The translations under genes were made by a program, and so were the position numbers. Below are positions 43,621 through 55,091 of a stretch of 64,000 bases of DNA, piece by piece (the first letter of the stretch is position 1; each line of letters begins with the position of its first letter). This DNA comes from Ascaris suum (taxonomy: Eukaryota > Nematoda > Chromadorea > Rhabditida > Ascarididae): NCBI GenBank assembly GCA_013433145.1, contig CM024173.1:8824322-8888321 (forward strand), read 5' to 3'. The notes under the pieces are model-generated. The model worked only from the letters and a program-made list of their open reading frames with translations. It was not told where the DNA came from and did no database searches.

Positions 43621-46600
43621 TGTACTTCGCTTTTCAACCGTTAAAGGACGTAACGATATGGGCAAAGCCATCATTCATTTTCGGAACATCAGCGAGAAGC
43701 CACTCAACTTTAAGTTAAAATGCGAACAAGGCAGCAATATTGCCGTAAGCCGCATTAATTTCTATGTCACGTTTGTGGTAGCAGCGTATTAGATATAATA
43801 TCTCCGTAGTATTACTTCTTGCACTAAAATATTTCGTTATTTCCTTGGGAGAAATTAATAGGAGCCAAATTTGACCATCGTTCCAGCAACAGTAGAAAAA
43901 CAGAAGCATGTGAATATTTTATGAAATATATGCTTTGATGTATTTTGTATTATTGAAATTAGCGTCATTTCACTCTTGTCGTCGCAAATACAGCGTCAAT
44001 GGGAAAGTGAGCAGTTTATTTGAAATCTTTACAGCAAGTAAGCAATGCAGAACCAGTCACACCCAAGTTGAGTGGTCGAGTAAACTCTCGAAGTGGTCCC
44101 GATTTGAAATGCCCACGACAAACAATTTTCTCTTTCCTCTTCTTAGCTTACCTTCAGACTTAAGTGATTGAACATACAAGGAATCAGAATACACAGCAAT
44201 AATCAATTTAGAAGATAGATGAAAGCAAAGCAATACCCTTTTGGGTGCTAATGCGACCTAAAGAAGCGCCCTTGTGCGGGAATTGCGAGGTTTGTTGAAA
44301 AGCAGCCCGATGGCAAGTTGAGGAGGAATTCTGAAGCCCCATACGGCGTGAAGGCGGGCTATTTATAGTTCCTTCTTTTTCCGCTTTCCATCGGTCATCT
44401 CTTTCGCTGCCTGGTTCTACTTAGCGCTCCATGATGTTTCACCAGCGCAATCCGATGGCAGCCAAAGGCGTGATTTTTGGCGGAGATTGCGTTGATTTCA
44501 GACGCCCCTAAAAGCTTTGGGCGCCTGAGAGATGCTTGGCGGAGATAGCTTGTGAAAGATGCGAAAATCTTTTTGTAGTGAATCATGCTTCCGCCGCCGA
44601 TGTTTTGGGTTTGAGCCTGCGAATATCTGGCGAATTTGCTGCACCGAATTCAAATAGTCAGTTGTTACTTCGCGTTAACGCGACAACTCTTACGAAGTGT
44701 CACTTCATGAAAGCGTTGTTATTTGGAGATTTCCCTAGGATCCTTCGTTTTCCAATCGCAATATCCTCGAAGGATTTGATGTTGCGGATTGTTGGCGCTG
44801 TAGAACGCATAAAACGGACAGTCCATGCATTTGATCTAAAAGTTAATCTTGCTCATTTACGCCCTGAACAGTGCTTCTTGTTTGTTCGCTTTCCCAGGTT
44901 ACATACTCTCTATTGTGATACTATGGGGTAATGACGTCAATTGCAAGTGCGTTTCAGTTCGCGTGAGTAGCCTTTTGTTGCGCTTTTGCCGAGCAAATCA
45001 ACATGCGTCAATATCCTCCGCATGTCACTGTCTGTGTCTAGCGTTCTTCTGAGCAGCTTGTTATAGCAAATCTAGAGACTAGATTTAGGAGGCACGATTC
45101 CTACATCGAAGAAGCACTGCGTTTTCAAGTCTAATACCACCAGTCTCTCGGCGCTAAACCTTATCAGCTTGTCACTTGATGAGTCAAAGAGTACATCAAG
45201 CGAAGAAAGATTTAGAAGCCGTGATTCTTAACACCAGAAGCTCTATCAACCTATAAGGCGCTATCATCTCATCAACTGGCAGCCGAAATTGGAATGTGAG
45301 GAAATAAAATTCTCTATCTAGAATCCTTATTGCTAGACCAACGTTGACTAGCGTCGAAATACGTCGTCATGAGAATATTCGTCCACATCGGCTTTTATCA
45401 ATTTAACAGCGAACGAGGTGAAAGTCATTACCCAAAGGCCTGCAATTTGACTTTTATTAATAGACTATAATATGGGACGTGGAGGTGGAGTATATGGCAT
45501 TCGTGATCGTTGACTACTTTTCAAAAACCCAGTTGTCGCGGCTGCGCGCGAAGAAATAAAACAAGTGCGAGTCGAATAAAGCTGCAGAATTAATTTTTGC
45601 AGAAGTAGTACGAAAATTAGCAAACAATGGGGTGAAGTTGTTGACAGGCACTCAAATATGATCTGCACAAAAATGCGTGAGCGAGCGGTACCAGTGGCAC
45701 AAAGAGGCCTTTGTCTCCAAACCGCATAAAGACACAAAGCCGTTGTAAACACATCATAAAAGTCATACGCCTCAAATTAGCGGAAAAACAACCCTTTTGG
45801 AGTCAAAAAAAGACACAAGGAAGAGGCGGGGCAGCCATCAGAAGGTGTCAACAAGAAGGCTATACAAGCAAACCCAAAGTTTCGGCAATTGTTGAATACT
45901 AAATTTGGATCGGTGTTGCGACTCCAATGTTTTTTCACTTATATGTGTCTGATGTGTTCATTATCATATTGTAGTGTTGTGCTATGGCCGTGTCTGATAA
46001 ATATGCGAGTTGTTTCTTCGGGTTAGAATGTATTAGAATATCACGGACATCCCCGATAATTATGTATGAGCTTTCTTTGTCACGTTTTAATCTAAGCACT
46101 GTTGTGCTATGTACATATCGGACATGTATACGAATTGTTTAATCGAGCTATAATCTATTAGAATATCACGCAAACTCCCATAATTATACGTGAGTTTTCT
46201 TAGCCATGCGTTAATCTATCGTCATCATATACGTCTCTGATAGTTAAGTGTCCTTCGTCACGTTTTTACTGTCTATACACGATAATAAAGGTTTAATTAC
46301 CCAAGTTTGAGGTGCGGTTCACAAAGCAGTGGCTAGGTGCACACGGGTCGTTGCACAGCAGAATCTGATAGTGGTATTAAAAAGACGAACCACCTCAGCG
46401 CAAGTGTATATTCTTGGGTAACTGGCAGAGGCAAGCCAAAGTGATCATTGATGAGCGAAAGGCGTCAATATTTGGTACGGTGCGACAACCAGGCTGGTCG
46501 CAATTGAAAGGAGCTCATTGGTCGGGAACGTCGACGCCAGCGGTGATCGTGGTTGGATCGATGCCAGTGGACAAAGAGATAACTCGACGGTGGATCGGAA

Positions 46601-49108
46601 ACGCCACGCGTCAACACGGAACTGACAAAGGCAGATAGCGGAAATCGATCGGTAGCTCAGGCGACATCGATCAACAACAGGGACGTAGGCCTAATTTTTA
46701 ACACTAATCATATTTTTCATGTTTTTTCCTCACTTCTGTTGTTTGTTCACGAACCTTTGGGGAGACAAACTATCCTACCATACACTCAAAACTGTTGACC
46801 ATCTCCACACCTTCACAAAATACAATCAACATCCCACAAGGGGAGAACTAATAAAAACTGTGAGCGGTCAATATACCAGTATTATGCCTCTCCACCTCAT
46901 AAAACAAATCCGTTTGCTAACAATTCTTCTTCATCATGTCTCCTGGATAGTCATTCACTTTGCAAACTTCGTTTCAAATAAAGCTGTGATTGATTTAGGC
47001 TCATCCGGCTGGTAACGGTGTGGTAGCACCTCATTCAGCACATCGTTGTATACTCACGTGGCATCGACCTCGAGACGCGATCGCTTGGTCCAGCCTCAAG
47101 CCACCACGATTAGCGATCGTTAGCAACTTTTTCACAGGCAGCGATTTCACTATTGGAGACAAGCATACCACCAAGTTTATCGGTTTGTTCTACTGTCATC
47201 AACATCAAAACTCTCATAAGACACCCTAATTTGACAATCGACAATTATTCTTTATTTTGTTTCCTTCTCCTGAATGCTCTGGAGTGTTCCATTTTCGAAT
47301 AAACATAGAAGGATTTATAAACTCTCGTTAACTGTGGAGAAAGAGGGACGCAACGATGTTCGCTGTATAATGGTGTTGATTTTTAAAGGCTGCCATCATT
47401 GTAGTGCATCTCAATGTTGGGTTACACCACTGATCTCAGCATGAACCTCATCCCTGAATAAGCCTGTTTAGCTCTTCATTTCAAGCGCTCCTTTGCATTA
47501 AGCCTCTCATTAGCGTTTCCTATTAACCCCTAAAGGTTGGTTACTGAATGAATTGGAATTGGACATTTTAATTCACTAAAGGAGGACATCTTCCTCCTTT
47601 AGTGAATTGGACATTTTAAATCCCAAGTCAAGAAACTAGAATCTGTCCATCCGAGCAGTGAATACATCCTGGCATCAGAAAAGCCGCAGTGATGGAATCT
47701 GACGCCCCTTCGAGCAGTTTCAGGGAAGTAAATGGACCGGTTTCGCCAGCATGGAAATAGAGGGGAAGAGAGGGAGGGTAGAAATTTGAAAGCAAAAAAG
47801 CGTCATGTTCGGCTTCTTTATAGCCGAAAACTTCACAAAAAATACTGAGACGATATGAGCACTAGTGAAATTCTCGGTTACACCTCGACCATTCGATTTC
47901 CCTTGTACAAGTGCCACAATATTTTCTGGAGCAAAAACGAGACAAGGAGTGCCTTTATCTTTCAATGGTATGCTGTGCTAAACGAGGTGTGTTAATATTG
48001 AATGAAAATTGAAATAAAGAATCTCTTTTTTTGAACGTTTGACACCGTTTTCCAGGAAGCATAACAGAAACGGAAGAAGATGCTGAAGAGAAGCCACCAA
48101 CAACAAAAGTGACGTTCAACATTAACAGCTCACCATCGGTCTCCGCCCACAGAACATCCCCTAAACTCCAGCAAAACGTACCAATCGCTGAAAAGTGAGT
48201 AGAGTTATAAGTATTCAAAAATGCCCTTTCATTACGAACAAAGGTCACTTTTATTTAATCGTGTAAGAATGACTTCGGCCGATCTACTCCGATCTGTCTA
48301 TTTTTGAGCGAATCCTATGAATTTTTATACAATTCGCCTGTTTCCTATTAAGTTCAAGCTTCTTTGCAAAAGATATATATCAAGAAAGCTCTGTGACGAA
48401 GAAAAAAAAGTTTTTTTATTTCACAACATGAGACGACTTCACTGTCACGAACAGTGAAATGGAATAGTGAAATGGAATAGAGAAAATGCAAACAAATTCG
48501 AATCAAGTAGTGAAATATAAGACATCCACAAGTGGCGAAACATACGCAAGAAGTGATGACGCTGAGAAAACGGAGGTGTGGAAGAAAAAGCGTTCACTTG
48601 AGGCATCTGAAATGAAATTCATTAGAGAGGGAAGCATATGAATGATAGACCTATAATTTTGTGTAGTCGTTGCAATCGTTGCTGAATTTGCTGGATGCTT
48701 TTTTGAAGGACATTTTAGTAAAACAATTTACAACCGCTCGAGATAATCGATTCCTTATCAGGGCTACTTTGTTGTAAAAGTGCCTCCGATTGGCATTCTA
48801 CAACCTCTAGTTATTATCTTCAGGTTTAGGCAGCATATCGCTCTTAATTTCAAGCTTGGTGCCCTTTTGTCATGTCACAAGTAAAGTACCTTCATTACTT
48901 TAACCCCCTTGCCTCCCTTATTAGTAATCATTAATTCACGGCGAGAGATGTTTGCAGTATGAAGGAAGAGGCAATCCAGAACACGGACTTGCTTTATTAT
49001 AATGCTCTTCTCGACTGGATGCAGCTTCATCCAACCGAAGTGTTGGTCGGCAGTGCTGCAATCTTCGTTGGAGCTGCATTTGTGCTATCCGATCTTATTG
49101 ACGAATAA
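43621..49108 (+). CDS. MSP-domain protein with C-terminal membrane anchor (MSP-B), first exon not found
   Basis: Exons are 43621-43744, 46999-47182, 48056-48194 and 48958-49108, in phase and ending at TAA 49106-49108. The two MSP-domain exons have exactly the same lengths as in MSP-A (124 and 184 bases) and about 51% and 59% identical residues by my count. Landmarks are VLRFSTVKG, FRNISEKPLNFKLKCEQG, GVVAPHSAHRCILTWHRP, LKPPRLAIVSNFF and an acidic linker (SITETEEDAEEKPPTT). The last exon has LLYYNALLDWMQLHP, then a hydrophobic span (VLVGSAAIFVGAAFVLSDLI) and a DE end. The frame is open upstream of 43621 to an ATG at 43535, but CGTTTACAG just before 43621 is a good acceptor and MSP-A splices at the same place. 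A small 5' exon is therefore expected and was not found. The 3.25-kb intron after the first listed exon holds the SL1 copy and a tandem repeat. Confidence 0.8.
45976..46270 (+). repeat. Tandem repeat, about 125-bp unit, 2.3 copies
   Basis: Unit 1 starts at 45976 and unit 2 at 46101. Both begin GTTGTGCTATG, contain TATTAGAATATCACG and end near a CACG/ATGC-GTTTTAATCTA-like stretch. A third partial unit follows to about 46270. The units are diverged. The array ends 20 bases before the SL1 copy. Confidence 0.7.
46290..46311 (+). ncRNA. Exact copy of the 22-nt nematode SL1 spliced leader, not a canonical SL RNA gene
   Basis: The sequence begins GGTTTAATTACCCAAG and matches all 22 bases of SL1, ending at G46311. 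The following bases (GTGCGGTTC) keep a GT where the SL RNA donor would be. They do not match the SL RNA body, and no Sm site of the AATTTTTGG kind appears in the next 100 bases. GAGGTGCGGTTC (46309-46320) could pair imperfectly with GAACCACCTC (46386-46395). The copy may be a relic from a retro-inserted trans-spliced mRNA, a degenerate SL RNA gene, or an unusual SL donor. It lies in an MSP-B intron. Confidence 0.6.
47556..47618 (+). repeat. Perfect 17-bp hairpin bounded by 15-bp direct repeats
   Basis: Arms at 47570-47586 and 47592-47608 are perfect inverted repeats (AATTCACTAAAGGAGGA) with a 5-base loop. The direct repeat GAATTGGACATTTTA is at 47556-47570 and 47604-47618, overlapping the arm ends. 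The structure lies in an MSP-B intron. Confidence 0.85.
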
Positions 49109-51884
49109 GCCGTCACGTATACGTTCTACTGTGCTGTGCACTTGCAACCAATTCCGCTTGTTTCACATGTTCCAATTCTGGTTTCATTCTTTTCTCCGGT
49201 GATCATTTTAACTATGAAATAAAATATGAGTAAACTATTTATTTCTTTTCAAGTATAGATTGACGAAGCAAATAATATGTTGTTGACTGTTGCTGAGAGA
49301 GGGCGATGGATCAGATATAGAAAGAAAAAGAAATTAATTACGGATGCAGCAAGAAAGTTTATAAGCGTAGCCGCTAGAGGAACAACGCATAGATAGCAAT
49401 TCTTCTATACTCTAATGGTGACTCAAATTGACCAGTGCAATATTTTTAAATTATAGTTGCGTCTTTGCTAGTGCATTAACGTGCTCATAGGGAGATCACA
49501 AAAAGGTTAATATGTCCCCAGAGTTTCGTGAACAAACAGTGAGAATGAGTCAAGACAAAATGAGACCTCTATCACTACCGCCTGATGCCGAGTGTGCTAG
49601 TGCTCGTCCTCCGCTGTCTGCCGTAGTCGCACCTTAGCTTACATGCCGAGCTACTGATCCACTCTCGACCTCTCTCCAGCCTCTAAAGGAGCTGATCAGT
49701 CCACGACTATCGCTAGGGGTGAAGATCACGTCCAATGCGCTCTCCTCCACAACCGACCTGGGTTGTTTGCTACTCCAGACGATGATGCCTTCCATATGCC
49801 AATGAGCACTTTTTGCATCCGCCCCTAACTTAATAATATGCCGTACAATGTCGATGTGGTTCACCTTCCAGCACCAATACCGTATTCTGCCGTGCACAGA
49901 ATCCTTATTTGCACCTTCGCGCTGCCCCACAAACTTCGATAATTGAACGTTTGTTATAATATGTAGACGTTAAAACGACGGCAAACATGCATATGACAAA
50001 CGCGCGAACATCAACTCACCGCAACAACGAAGGCGCCCAACATTAGCATACGATGACAACAGAAAGTGCATGGGCACATACGCAGCAGCAAACATTCGAT
50101 TAAAAAGTTCAAGACAAAAGACGAAGCTTCTTTGTATATGACACAACTCTTGCTGTTATTAACGAACGACAAAATCTACTAAGGTGATGAACTATCAACC
50201 CATAACGACGAGATACAGCCGGAAAGAACGCATTAACATTTCAATGGTCGCAGTCACGTTTTAACAGCCAGCGAACCTTTGAGGTGCCTTTACTTGAACT
50301 GCTTGTTGACACAGTTGACGCGTACGGCAGCTTACGGCCCTCCACTTTTTTGGGCACAGTTGGAGGTGCACATTGAATGTCTTTTTGTGGCCGATCAGCA
50401 AGTACTTTTTTTATGTTCACCAGCAGTCGCGACAGTTAGAAATACCGAAACAAGTGTGCAAAAGTATGATAAATTTGAAAGGTGGCTGCTCGATTTAAAG
50501 AGATTGGTTAAGTTTGCGGCGTCTTGCAGCTATTGGTCCTTCTTAAGTGCATCAAAGATTGTTGAGGTGGGCGAAAGTGCCATTCAGTGCAGCTAAACAC
50601 ACCTTTTGATTGCACCTTAACCATTTGAGGACAATCTTCGGAAGACTCGCGCTGTTTGCGGAATCATCGTGCATACGTGAATGACCGAACCTTGCGAGTG
50701 TGTAGATATACTGGGAACCTATTCAAACAAGCGTCTCCATGGGCTCCGAATGAATCTTTTCAACAAATTCGGTAACTAAAAAGAGTCCTTTCAATACTCA
50801 GTATTGGGTAAAGAGGCGCAACGTCACAACAGTCATTCACATATTGCGCCAACTGAGTAACGCGTGCGCAAAGTTGCTCATTAGGCACAGCAGTTGTTTG
50901 CACAGTATCCATATCCTAAACATCACTGTCATATAACGCAAGGGGAAAGGAGGTTACATTAAAAGCGTTTGCTTATATGTGTTTCCTTATCGCACTATGT
51001 TTGGAGAATCTGTGCAAAAAAATTAGGGCAACTTGACTGTTCTTCATGATGTCCTAGTCGATGTTCAACTATTTTCAAGAAATTGCCAACCTCTCAAGCA
51101 ATGTGGTTTTCTATTGATAAAATCCTTTAATGGTTCAGGTTTGGCATCGTCGATTTTTCATGTGCATGTCGGGATGCTGGAAGGTTCTTAGCAGTTTTGG
51201 CTCCGATCATATTGCAGGGCCCTTTGCGTCTATAGGCAAGCAAATGGGTAGCACACTAAGGTATTGAAGTGCTATATGATTTTCCATTTTAAATTTATCG
51301 ACCAAACGAATAAGTTAGAAAAAACACTGGATGCATTGAGGCGGGGATTTTGATATGTATAAAATCAAGAATGTACGTAAATTGCAACTGGAAATTTCGT
51401 ATCCTATATCACAGTCATCCGTAATTTTTTTCAGAAACTAATGCAAATAAAGTTGCAACGGTGATTAGATAAGAGGAATTATAGGACACGGATCAAGGCC
51501 CCACAGTTATGTTCACATGCACGATGATCTTTCAAAAATTTTGCTCCAACGAAAACGTCCTTCGAAAATCGCTTCTGCGGATTCTATCAGTTAGAGTGTC
51601 CATGAACGTTTCGAATTTCGGTCGCTCGGAGCATGTCAGCTTAATCGTCTAGATCCCTTTCAATTTCGGAAAAGTTCTAGCCTCGTGCGCGCAGCAAACA
51701 CTGTAAAAGAGGAAACACTTTCGAGCGGAATCTCTGAAAACGCTTCAGCGATCTTGAAACGTAAACGTAAATCGAGCATCGCTGTCCAGTGAATCCAGGT
51801 GTGAATTCACTCATCCAGAACAGGACAACAGTGAGCACTGAAAAGCTCCCAAGAATTTGCTTTTACAATGAGAAAAGAATATAG
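49109..51884. other. Intergenic region downstream of MSP-B
   Basis: An AATAAA at 49218-49223 fits the MSP-B 3' end. ORFs at 49634-49930 (minus) and 50279-50596 (plus) are GC-richer than their surroundings but match no family I recognise. No gene was supported. Confidence 0.4.
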
Positions 51885-52735
51885 TTAGAACCCGAGCAAC
51901 TGTCCACGAGGGCTCAAAACTACGAATGTGCCAGCTAAGGTAGTGCTTATGTAGACACCCAAATTCTTCACCGCATCTTCTGTTATCATATCGAGACCGT
52001 ACAAACATAAAGGATAAACGAATGAGAAATTTACATGCAAGACAAAAGGAGGCCAAGCTACAATGGTTGTGACCATTCTTCCAACGAAATCATGTCTTGA
52101 CACGACACTGTGGTCAAATTAGAGCACCACAATAGGCTCATATATCTTCACGCCATCAGCATAAAGTTTACAATAGCTTAGCTAATTCTGTGGGAAGTCA
52201 CCTACTAAAGGAGAAATAGAACAGGTGCCTTAGAGTACATTGCGGCACCCCACTGAGCACAGGATGAAGCAAGACAATATTTCCAATTTCACTCTGAAAC
52301 TTTGTCCGCACAAAAATTTCTCGGTGAGCATAGAAAGCGGCACCTATTTCACAAGCTCTCAACTTCAGCCACAGTTTTAGACGTGCTACTGAATAAAAAG
52401 CATTGGCAAAATTAATAAAGACCACATCTGTTCGGAAACCACTATTGAAAGCTTCAAACCCGTCGAGGTAAGATGTAATGAGCTGTGTGAGAGCAGACTT
52501 TTCTTTGAAGGAACAGTGCTGATTATCGAAGAAAGAGTGTTGGTAGGCTGATATCACTCAATGCTGATTTCCTCGAAATAATTGCGTGCAACTTGCAAAA
52601 TGACGACCTGAGATGAACCAGAAAACAACTTGAATCGCACTTTGAGAGAAGCTTTTTCTGTGGTGTCACAACTGCAGCTTCCCAAGCATTCGATGTGATG
52701 CCGAGCACAAGACTGTACCTGAAGAGAAAACACAA
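51885..52735 (-). mobile_element. Decayed CR1-like LINE reverse transcriptase
   Basis: Read on the minus strand, the fragment runs from AWEAAVVTPQKK (the W-x-x-A-x-V-x-P-x-x-K-K block before RT1) through FRTDVVFINFANAFYSV (RT motif A, usually VYLDFAKAFDSV). It continues through HPVLSGVPQCT (RT motif B) and DAVKNLGVYIS (thumb). The motif A Asp is replaced by Asn in FINFANAF. Motif C at 52152-52163 reads YADG where YADD is required. It is also in a different frame from motifs A and B, with a stop at about 52198. The copy is therefore inactive at least three times over. No ORF1, endonuclease or tail was attached to it. Confidence 0.8.
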
Positions 52736-52976
52736 AGGTCAGCAAATGCCAATTGCAGGTTTCTTGATGCATCGCGGCGGTATGCCATCTGTTGTTAACG
52801 GCACCTTATGTCTAAATTCCGTGCGACTTCTCTCATTACCTCTAATCTATCTTGATGGAGTAAATGTGATGTAGAGAGTCAATGGAGGAGAGGGGAGACG
52901 GGTTGAAGAAAACCATTCTACCTTCTGAAAACCTCTTCCAAAGAATAGCTGAAAGTCACTGTGTGTAATTTACTCG

Positions 52977-53153
<177 letters not shown>

Positions 53154-53402
53154 ATTCACGAATGAAAAATACCTGTGAAGCAGTTGGGATTGATGAACGG
53201 AACAACCATATATATATATATATATATCCCCTGGTAGATTTGAAGAGATCTTTTTAAAGTTGAGGGCATCCGGAGGTAAAATTGTGTAAATGTGCTTTCG
53301 TTATGCGCTCTTGCCTGTGATTTGTTTGCTTGTTTCGGCAATTTTCTCTGCCCAGTTCGACAGGATAATCATTTCTTATCCGAATCCCTGAGCTTTCCAG
53401 GT

Positions 53403-53549
53403 ATGGAAAAATATGCGAAAAACCTATGCTTCAATCTGACTCTCGTAGATTATGCTAGTGCTTCAAAACTTGTAAAATGGGCAAATTTAGTGGGAAAGCG
53501 CGTTAGCGGGAATTTCGCGTTTTGTTGGACAATTGAAGAATCAGCTTAA
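53403..53549 (+). CDS. Candidate terminal exon, 48 aa, unrecognised
   Basis: After a good acceptor (GCTTTCCAG ending at 53400) the frame reads MEKYAKNLCFNLTLVDYASA and on to a stop at 53547-53549. It looks like protein sequence but matches no family. Upstream the frame stays open to 53292 with a hydrophobic, cysteine-rich stretch. No exon partner was found. Confidence 0.2.
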   Translation: MEKYAKNLCFNLTLVDYASASKLVKWANLVGKRVSGNFAFCWTIEESA

Positions 53550-54066
53550 CCACTTTATTTGTACATACCGCGAGATTTCCAATGCAAGCCGCTAAAGTGT
53601 TATATCTCTTGTAAGCTTATAAATGTTGTGACGTATTTCATGACTTTGTTAAACGTACTTTGAATCGCAGGCAATTGTCTGAAAGTTACACGCTATGTCA
53701 GAAGAACAATCTTCCTTAGGTGCGAACGCGAATGTCCTATCAGGTTCTTTTTACCACAAATGCAGCTCAGTGTGCTATTCTACACCTTGAGATTGAGATT
53801 ATGAATGACACTTTCCATTGACGTATACACGTGCATACTGAAATTGTATGATGAGTTAACCGATCGGTGCATATTCGGTAAACAAAAAGTGCATTGAGTG
53901 ATCTATAAATATTATGAGTGGTAAAATGCCAACAATGAAATAAGTGACAAGAAATTTAATTGAAGCTTGTTTGCGCCGTTTTCATTGGCCGATGGAGTAT
54001 TCATCATCGGTTGCATTCACCTGTCTAAAAAACTCTAAACATCGTGAAATGACATCGCTTTGTTAG

Positions 54067-54198
54067 GCTCATTTCACCGTTCGCTAATGTCATATTCCAT
54101 CTCTAAATTCGGAACTTTCCCGTCCGCACGCATTGAAATTTTCGATCACCGTTTACTTCTTCGGCGACCATTTGGGCCGACTGAGGCGTCCATGGAAG
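54067..54198 (+). CDS. Orphan internal exon candidate, phase 1/1
   Basis: It is bounded by TTTGTTAG and a strong GTAAGT donor. One frame is open throughout and reads SFHRSLMSYSISKFGTFPSA, then RIEIFDHRLLLRRPFGPTEA. Both ends are phase 1. No family was recognised. Its frame does not join the insulin-like exon at 55080, so it would be either 5' UTR of that gene or part of another one. Confidence 0.3.
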
Positions 54199-55091
54199 GT
54201 AAGTATGAGGATGCTGTGCTGCTGATTCTCGCTTGCTGGTGTCTTTAAAGAGATGGTTTAAATGGTTCGAAACAATTGCTTTTGTTATACAATTCGTTGC
54301 ATGCGTCGATAGCTTGAATGCCTAAATAACAAAATCTTCAGCAATGAAATTAAGTGGGCTCATCATTTTGGAACCACCCATCCATAATAATCAGTTCAGC
54401 GTTGTCGAAACACGTTATCCTCTTCTGTCTGTTAGTAGAATGGAAGAAGGTCATAAAACTTGAACATCAGTTTCGTCACACAACTGGTCAATTGCGATCC
54501 AAAAACCATTTTGTAACAGATGAGGATTTGTAAGCTCAATTGGTTGGGTTGCTGGAATAAGCATATGATACACTACCGTTGATACAACCCGTTACGCTAA
54601 TGGGCGGAGTTGCAAGAAGCTTTCGTGATGAGCGTTTCCACTTGTTTAATGGAATAACTGCTAATGATCGCATGACAACGGATACGTTTTATAATCGGCG
54701 TTTAGATTGTTCCAACTTTTCACTATTTTGTTCAGTGTTTGCTGTTCGTGGCTTTACAGAGAGTCGCTGCGCTTGCTCAGTTTGTAAGACTTAAGCGCTC
54801 TCTTTGAACTTAGGGTTCCACCTTGCGAGGGTCCACTCTGCCTTACATTCAAACGGAATTGCTCCAATGGCATCATGTTTACGAAATGCTGATAGTTACA
54901 TGCCGCTCGTTAACGATTAAGTTTGTTGAAGGAAAGCACAACACTGCATACACATATTCATCTTTGTATAAAGACAAGAATTAGTCAATAATTGAATCAA
55001 TGTGCGTCTTTGCACTGCAGTCATATGCTCATATAGGCTTGCTTTTTCCGGTTCCTTTAAAAATTTTTTCTGCTTTCAGGAATTAGAAACA
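54199..55091. other. Region upstream of the insulin-like gene
   Basis: An AG acceptor (CTGCTTTCAG) ends at 55079, 12 bases before the insulin-like ATG, so the message probably receives a spliced leader or a spliced 5' UTR. An ORF at 54579-54794 shows no family resemblance. No other feature was seen. Confidence 0.4.

Noticed and set aside
44536..44931. 131-codon ORF in an MSP-B intron
   Set aside because: It has no family resemblance, no splice or SL context, and lies in a GC-richer segment that is probably repeat-derived.
46290..46400. Canonical SL1 RNA gene
   Set aside because: The 22-nt leader is perfect, but the following bases do not match the SL RNA body, no Sm-binding site was seen in the expected interval, and no 5S rRNA is adjacent.
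49634..49930. 98-codon minus-strand ORF
   Set aside because: It has no domain, splice partner or repeat family that I could name.
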